From assembly GCF_001510715.1 (NCBI RefSeq), contig NZ_LMTJ01000003.1:236972-300971 (forward strand): a stretch of DNA of 64,000 nt, in the 5' to 3' direction. The notes below the pieces were generated by a model. It was not told where the DNA came from. It searched no databases and saw only the letters and a list, made by a program, of their open reading frames with translations. Both the position numbers and the translations under genes were made by a program. Below are positions 59,854-64,000 of the stretch, in pieces (the stretch's first letter is position 1; every line of letters starts with the position of its first letter). Origin of the DNA: Bacillus sp. FJAT-29814 (GTDB taxonomy: Bacteria > Bacillota > Bacilli > Bacillales > Cytobacillaceae).

Positions 59854-61149
59854 GTGATCGTTGTCTATTGGAATTTCTTGTGTCAGCGGCAGGCTGATGG
59901 AAACGGATGTCCCTTGATTTTTTTGACTGTTAAACTTGATCGTTCCCTTATGGGATTGAACAATTTTAAAGCTGACCGTCAATCCCAAACCAGTGCCTTT
60001 TTCCTTGGAGGAATAAAACGGTTCTCCGATTTTTTTTAGCCTTTCATCGGAAATGCCGCAGCCGTTATCTTTAATCAAAATAGAGGCTTGATCGTCTTCA
60101 CTCCTGTCTAGAAAAATGGAAACTTGGCCGCCATTAATAGATGCTTCGATTGCATTTTTAATGATATTGATAAATAATTGCTTCAGTTGGTTCGGTTCAC
60201 ATTCAATAGGAAAATTTTCGTCAGGAAAATGTGATTCTATTCGTACATTATACAAGCTTGCTTCTGTAGATAATAAGGAAATAACATCATGTAATATTTT
60301 TTTTAGTTCAATGGTTGTAAATTTCACCAGCTGCGGTTTTGCTAGCAATAACAGCTCCCCAACAATGAAATTGATGCGATTTAGCTCATCATGCATAATT
60401 TGATAGTACAGTTGGTGCTTGGGGTCTTCAACCTGCATCAGCTGCACAAAACCCTTTAAAGAGGTGAGCGGATTTCGAATTTCATGAGCGACACTGGCTG
60501 CCAGTTCCCCGACAACCGACAGTTTTTCCGTCCTGCGCAGCCGTTCTTCCCGTTCCTCCAGTTGTTGTACCATGTCCCTTTTTTCCGTGATATCCCGTCC
60601 GATGATGACGAGTCCCTGCCTTGATCCATCCGGATTAAACAGCGGGACCTTTATGGTATCGAAAATTTTTGTTGACCCATCGTGAACAGGCAGAACCTCT
60701 TCAACTCGGGTAATTTTTTTATTTCTCCATGCCTCTTCATCGGTTACTTCACAGTTTATTAAGGCTTCAGCATAAAAATTTGTATACTGTGCCAATTCTG
60801 AATCCTTTTTCCCTCGATAATCGATATGTTCAAGCTGAAACAATTTTAACCCAAATTCATTTGCTTCAATCCATCTGCCTTCTCCATCTTTGAAGTTGAC
60901 AAAATCAACCATTGAATTGATTAAGGTCGAAAGTCGCTCTTGATCCTGTTTTGATTCATTTAATTCCTTGCTCTTGTTCATAAAGAAATAAAGAAATCCA
61001 CCAGTAACAACAACATAAAATACTTCTTTCATCCTCTCCAGCTGCCAAACGAGGCCGGATGGGACAAAGTGATTAATCACATAATTAGTGGAGTAAATCC
61101 AAATTAAGCTAGTAATGAAGTATAGAATAATCAGCCTTTTTTTTCTCAT
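59842..61149 (-). CDS. PAS-domain sensor histidine kinase, sporulation-kinase type
   Basis: A 435-residue membrane kinase. Two helices near the N-terminus (about residues 6-24 and 39-57) are followed by a PAS domain (about 75-195) and a dimerisation/phosphoacceptor domain with VAHEIRNPLTSLKGFVQLM. That H-box closely matches KinA-KinE of the Spo0A phosphorelay. The ATPase domain has an N-box (NIIKNAIEAS), DNGCGIS, and GTGLGLTVSFKIV. ATG at 61149 follows AAAAGGAG; the 10-codon longer frame lacks a ribosome binding site. There is no adjacent response regulator, as is usual for phosphorelay kinases that feed Spo0F. Confidence 0.92.
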   Translation of the reverse strand: MRKKRLIILYFITSLIWIYSTNYVINHFVPSGLVWQLERMKEVFYVVVTGGFLYFFMNKSKELNESKQDQERLSTLINSMVDFVNFKDGEGRWIEANEFGLKLFQLEHIDYRGKKDSELAQYTNFYAEALINCEVTDEEAWRNKKITRVEEVLPVHDGSTKIFDTIKVPLFNPDGSRQGLVIIGRDITEKRDMVQQLEEREERLRRTEKLSVVGELAASVAHEIRNPLTSLKGFVQLMQVEDPKHQLYYQIMHDELNRINFIVGELLLLAKPQLVKFTTIELKKILHDVISLLSTEASLYNVRIESHFPDENFPIECEPNQLKQLFINIIKNAIEASINGGQVSIFLDRSEDDQASILIKDNGCGISDERLKKIGEPFYSSKEKGTGLGLTVSFKIVQSHKGTIKFNSQKNQGTSVSISLPLTQEIPIDNDHKTA

Positions 61150-61250
61150 TCCGGACTCCTTTTCTTCAAGGAAGATCATTCGATTTAGATAGTTTCCTTC
61201 TATAATATATTACTAGACAATAGTTTATTAAGGAATAATATTTTTTGGAA

Positions 61251-61754
61251 TTAGTATATTCTTTTTCCAAGGATCACGAGATCCCTTTCGATATGATCCA
61301 ATTTGGCCACACGTGGAAGGTGAGCCCATTTTTCAAAGCCAAACTTTGAAAAAAGGGCGATGCTTGGTTCGTTATGAGCAAAAATAAATCCGAGCAATGT
61401 TTTGATTTTCAAATTTGGGCAGGCATCAATGGCTTTTTGGATCAGATATTTTCCCAGTTTTTTGCCGCGGTAGCCAGGATGAATGTAAATGCTGATTTCA
61501 GCGGTTGCATTATAGGCAGGACGCCCATAAAACGATTGAAAACTGAGCCATGCACAGATTTTCCCTTGGTCCTCGACTACCCATAAGGGCCGAAAACCAG
61601 GAGTATGGTCATGGAACCAGCTCAGTCTGCTCTCTACGCTGACCGGTTCCGTATCGGCAGTAACCATTCTCCCGGAAATGGTTGTATTGTATATTTCAAC
61701 GATTGCCGGCAAATCATTTTGGCCTGCGTCTCTCACTATATATTCTTCAAACAT
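61251..61754 (-). CDS. GNAT acetyltransferase, phosphinothricin-acetyltransferase-like (YwnH type)
   Basis: A 167-residue N-acetyltransferase. The acetyl-CoA loop is HPGYRGKKLGKYLI, with the conserved beta-strand AEISIYIHP before it. The family starts with VRDAGQNDLPAIVEIYNTTI. The C-terminal FIFAHNEPSIALFSKFGFEKWAHLP is typical of PAT/YwnH proteins, which acetylate methionine sulphoximine, phosphinothricin-like compounds or other amines. ATG at 61754 follows GGGAGTG. It stands alone. Confidence 0.92.
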   Translation of the reverse strand: MFEEYIVRDAGQNDLPAIVEIYNTTISGRMVTADTEPVSVESRLSWFHDHTPGFRPLWVVEDQGKICAWLSFQSFYGRPAYNATAEISIYIHPGYRGKKLGKYLIQKAIDACPNLKIKTLLGFIFAHNEPSIALFSKFGFEKWAHLPRVAKLDHIERDLVILGKRIY

Positions 61755-61835
61755 AATGTTTTCACTCCCAAGGGATAATAAATTTATAGTAAACCTTGAA
61801 TTGAACTAAATCAATATAAGCTTTAGTAATAAGGG

Positions 61836-61880
61836 AAAAACCTTTTCCCGGTATAAAAAGTCCCCGAGAAAAGGTTTTTC
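61836..61880 (-). terminator. Terminator after the YpzG-like gene
   Basis: AAAAACCTTTTC / GAAAAGGTTTTT, a 12-bp stem around a 20-base loop. On the minus strand TTTTTCCCTTATT follows. It probably ends the small gene's transcript before the acetyltransferase promoter. Confidence 0.7.
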
Positions 61881-61933
61881 GGTGTGAAAGCAGGGAACCT
61901 GCCTCCGGTTTACGTTTCCTTCCGCCAATCACC

Positions 61934-62086
61934 CTACCAGCGGTGGGCCTTGGAATTGCTCCTTAAGATGATATAGGTTTGAGTGCCCCGAGTTTGGCCG
62001 TTTAACTGTGATTTCAGGTGTTTCGGCCTTGTCCAAGTATGGAGGAACTTTCCAGATTGTGGGTCAATTCCATCTCTGTAGCTCAT
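61934..62086 (-). CDS. YpzG-like small protein (50 aa)
   Basis: A 50-residue basic protein (MSYRDGIDPQSGKFLHTW...) starting at ATG 62086 with GAGGTGATTTG upstream, ending in TAG. The core WTRPKHLKSQLNGQTRGTQT resembles the Bacillus YpzG family of small, possibly sporulation-associated proteins, as I recall it. The reading is consistent over the whole frame, and it sits in a 580-bp gap that otherwise holds only a terminator and promoter sequences. Confidence 0.7.
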   Translation of the reverse strand: MSYRDGIDPQSGKFLHTWTRPKHLKSQLNGQTRGTQTYIILRSNSKAHRW

Positions 62087-62241
62087 CAAATCACCTCATC
62101 CTAGGATTTTGAAACGGATATTCATTTAGGAATATCACAATTATCATTTGTCATGTGGCTGAAAAATAGTCAAAATGGAAAAATTAAATTTTTTATCAAA
62201 TTTAACTTGTATTTTCTGAAATTTCCAAATAGAATAAAATT

Positions 62242-62263
62242 ACATACCAACCGGTAGGTATGT
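62242..62263. promoter_or_regulatory. TetR-type palindrome upstream of the acyl-CoA dehydrogenase gene
   Basis: ACATACC and GGTATGT arms flank AACCGGTA. The 22-bp site is symmetric at all but one pair around centre 62252.5. It lies about 85 bp upstream of the start codon. The form is that of operators bound by TetR-family fatty-acid degradation regulators. No regulator gene is seen inside this window. Confidence 0.7.
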
Positions 62264-62336
62264 TTCGAAAAAGACTAACATATTATTAATAGCAGCAAAA
62301 TACTAGATTACCAGAAAATATGAGGGAGTGAATGAA

Positions 62337-63515
62337 ATGCATTTGCGTCTAACGGATGAACAAAAAATGGTGCAGCAGACAATTAGAAAGTTTGTTGAAA
62401 AAGAGCTAATGCCGCTCGAAAATGACGTGTTAAGAAATGAGCGGGAAGGAAAGCCAAGCCTGCCTCCCGGAAAATTAAAAGAACTCCAGTTAAAGGCAAA
62501 GGAAGCCGGTTTCTGGGGGATTAATACACCTGAAGAGTATGGCGGCGCAAATCTTGGACAGATGATGATGGCGCTTGTTTACATGGAAATCTCAAAAACG
62601 TTTGTTCCGTTCACCTTCGGCGGTTCGGCAGACAATATCCTTTATTATGGCAATGAAGAGCAAAAGAAAAAATACCTCATCCCAACCATCAATGGTGAAA
62701 AGAAGTCATGTTTTGCGATGACTGAACCTGGTGCAGGATCCGATACGCAAAATATTAAGATGACTGCCGTAAGGGATGGAAATGATTGGGTATTAAACGG
62801 CGAGAAAACCTTCATTACTGGCGGGAATGAAGCCGACTTCGTTATGGCGATTGCCATTACTGACAAAGAAATGCATCAAAAAACAAGAGGCCGCGAAGGG
62901 GTAACCTGCTTTATTGTTGACCGTGACATGGGCTGGAAATCAGAGTATATACATACGATGGGAGAATGGGGTCCAGCCGGCTTGGTATTTGATAATGTAC
63001 GCGTCCCAGAAGAAAACATTCTTGGCGAATTGCACAAGGGTTACAATCTCGGACTTGAGTGGATCGGTTTTGCACGATGGGTTGTCGGTGCAAGAGCAGT
63101 CGGAACCGCAGAACGCCTGCTGCAAATGGCGATTGATTACGCCAAAGAGCGAGTGACGTTCGGAAAACCTATTGCTGAGCGCCAGGCGATTCAATGGATG
63201 ATTGCCGATAGTGCTGTGGACATTGAAGCAGCTAGATGGCTTGTGCTAAACGCTGCTTGGACGCTAGACCAAGGCGAAGATAATCGTCACTTGGCTTCAA
63301 TGGCTAAATTGTACGGGGCAAATATGGGGAACCGTGTTGTTGACAAGGTGATGCAAATTCATGGCGGTATGGGGTATACACGTGAATTGCCGATTGAGCG
63401 CTGGTACCGTGAAGCAAGGCTTTGGAGAATTTACGATGGTACAGATGAAATTCAAAGAATGATCATTTCTCGTAACCTGATCAAAGGTCATGTGAAAATA
63501 GGTCAAAATATTTAA
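62337..63515 (+). CDS. Acyl-CoA dehydrogenase
   Basis: A 392-residue flavoenzyme introducing the alpha-beta double bond of an acyl-CoA, the first step of beta-oxidation. Signatures are FAMTEPGAGSDTQNIKM (FAD binding), the middle domain GEKTFITGG, and the C-terminal MQIHGGMGYTRELPIERWYREARLWRIYDGTDEIQ. The expected catalytic base is the Glu in the YDGTDEIQ region of the C-terminal helices. ATG at 62337 follows GAGGGAG; an in-frame GTG at 62328 overlaps that site. Probably cotranscribed with the next gene, 64 bp downstream. Confidence 0.95.
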   Translation: MHLRLTDEQKMVQQTIRKFVEKELMPLENDVLRNEREGKPSLPPGKLKELQLKAKEAGFWGINTPEEYGGANLGQMMMALVYMEISKTFVPFTFGGSADNILYYGNEEQKKKYLIPTINGEKKSCFAMTEPGAGSDTQNIKMTAVRDGNDWVLNGEKTFITGGNEADFVMAIAITDKEMHQKTRGREGVTCFIVDRDMGWKSEYIHTMGEWGPAGLVFDNVRVPEENILGELHKGYNLGLEWIGFARWVVGARAVGTAERLLQMAIDYAKERVTFGKPIAERQAIQWMIADSAVDIEAARWLVLNAAWTLDQGEDNRHLASMAKLYGANMGNRVVDKVMQIHGGMGYTRELPIERWYREARLWRIYDGTDEIQRMIISRNLIKGHVKIGQNI

Positions 63516-63579
63516 AGGATATTTTGAAAGCGTTATCTAATATAACTACTTGATAATAGTTTTGAGGAGGAATACAGGT

Positions 63580-64000
63580 ATGGCAGGAAGATTTGAAGGA
63601 AGAGTGGCGTTTGTTACGGGGGGGAGCCGCGGAATCGGCAAAGGTATCGTAGAGCTTTTTGCGGAAGAAGGAGCAAAGGTTGCACTGATTGACTTAAATG
63701 AAGAGGCATTAAGTGAAACAGCAAGTGAATTAAAAGAAAAAGGCTATGAAGTGTATGCAAAGGTAGCCAATGTAGTAGACCCTGAGCAAGTAGAGGCGGC
63801 CGTTAAAGAGGCGCATGATGCCTTTGGTCGGATTGACATTCTAGTCAATAATGCCGGAGTGATCCGTGATAATCTATTGTTCAAAATGACAGATGCCGAT
63901 TGGCAGACAGTCATGGATGTGCATTTAAAAGGTTCCTTTAATGCAGCCCGGGCCGCTCAAAAATATATGGTAGAGCAAAAGTATGGCCGGATCATCAATA
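63580..64000 (+). CDS. 3-oxoacyl-ACP reductase-like SDR (3' end outside window)
   Basis: An NAD(P)-dependent short-chain dehydrogenase, open to the window edge with 140 residues visible. TGGSRGIGKG is near residue 14, NNAG near 88, and the FabG-like DNLLFKMTDADWQTVMDVHLKGSFNAARAA follows. The catalytic Tyr lies past the edge. The ATG at 63580 follows GAGGAGG. With the acyl-CoA dehydrogenase upstream it likely works on a beta-hydroxyacyl-CoA or related ester. Confidence 0.92.
   Translation, partial: MAGRFEGRVAFVTGGSRGIGKGIVELFAEEGAKVALIDLNEEALSETASELKEKGYEVYAKVANVVDPEQVEAAVKEAHDAFGRIDILVNNAGVIRDNLLFKMTDADWQTVMDVHLKGSFNAARAAQKYMVEQKYGRIIN

Overview
This is a chromosomal stretch from a spore-forming, low-GC Gram-positive bacterium of the Bacillaceae, probably Bacillus sensu lato (a Neobacillus- or Mesobacillus-like genome is my guess). 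The evidence is a GerA-type germinant receptor operon, a sporulation-type histidine kinase, strong AGGAGG ribosome binding sites with frequent TTG and GTG starts, T-box, FMN, cobalamin and Mn riboswitches, Rex boxes, and U-tract terminators after most genes. I saw no rRNA, tRNA, insertion sequence, CRISPR array or complete prophage. About 60 protein genes are called. Two run off the window edges: a sodium:amino acid symporter on the left and an SDR reductase on the right.

Left part (1-20 kb): an AlsT-type symporter; a MarR regulator with a very large MMPL exporter; an intergenic stretch of five 53-bp tandem repeats plus a structured hairpin; a membrane-anchored cupredoxin protein; proS (short, archaeal/eukaryal-like form) behind a proline T-box; acetyltransferase, YdcF-like, flavohaemoglobin (with a consensus Fnr box at -41.5), DegV, GDSL hydrolase plus ABC exporter, NADH dehydrogenase II under two Rex boxes, TatA and an M42 aminopeptidase.

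Middle part (20-41 kb): CorA and a divergent CorA-like paralogue; a radical SAM/SPASM enzyme; a LysM-NlpC/P60 wall hydrolase; an MFS exporter; a three-subunit molybdenum hydroxylase (Mo, FAD, 2Fe-2S); a class B penicillin-binding protein; a Mn riboswitch with a TerC-family Mn exporter; phosphatidylserine synthase; a cysteine-free HesB-like protein ending in five histidines; an ABC exporter; a HAD phosphatase; a cold-shock protein; and a NERD-domain protein bracketed by two arrays of a short repeat phased at 20-21 bp.

Right part (41-64 kb): the FMN-riboswitch ribDEBAH operon, then the most striking locus of the window. This is an adenosylcobalamin riboswitch followed by a sortase-anchored surface protein built like vertebrate intrinsic factor/transcobalamin (two DUF4430-like beta domains plus an alpha/alpha toroid), a DUF4430-like lipoprotein, and a complete ECF transporter (T, fused A-A', S). 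Read together it is a wall-to-membrane relay for capturing and importing corrinoids. After it come a class A penicillin-binding protein, a lone phi LC3-type holin, an MFS transporter, small membrane proteins, the gerKA-C-B type operon, a sporulation-type sensor kinase, an acetyltransferase, a small YpzG-like gene, and an acyl-CoA dehydrogenase/SDR pair behind a TetR-type palindrome.

All calls come from reading the sequence and translated frames. No database search or folding program was run.
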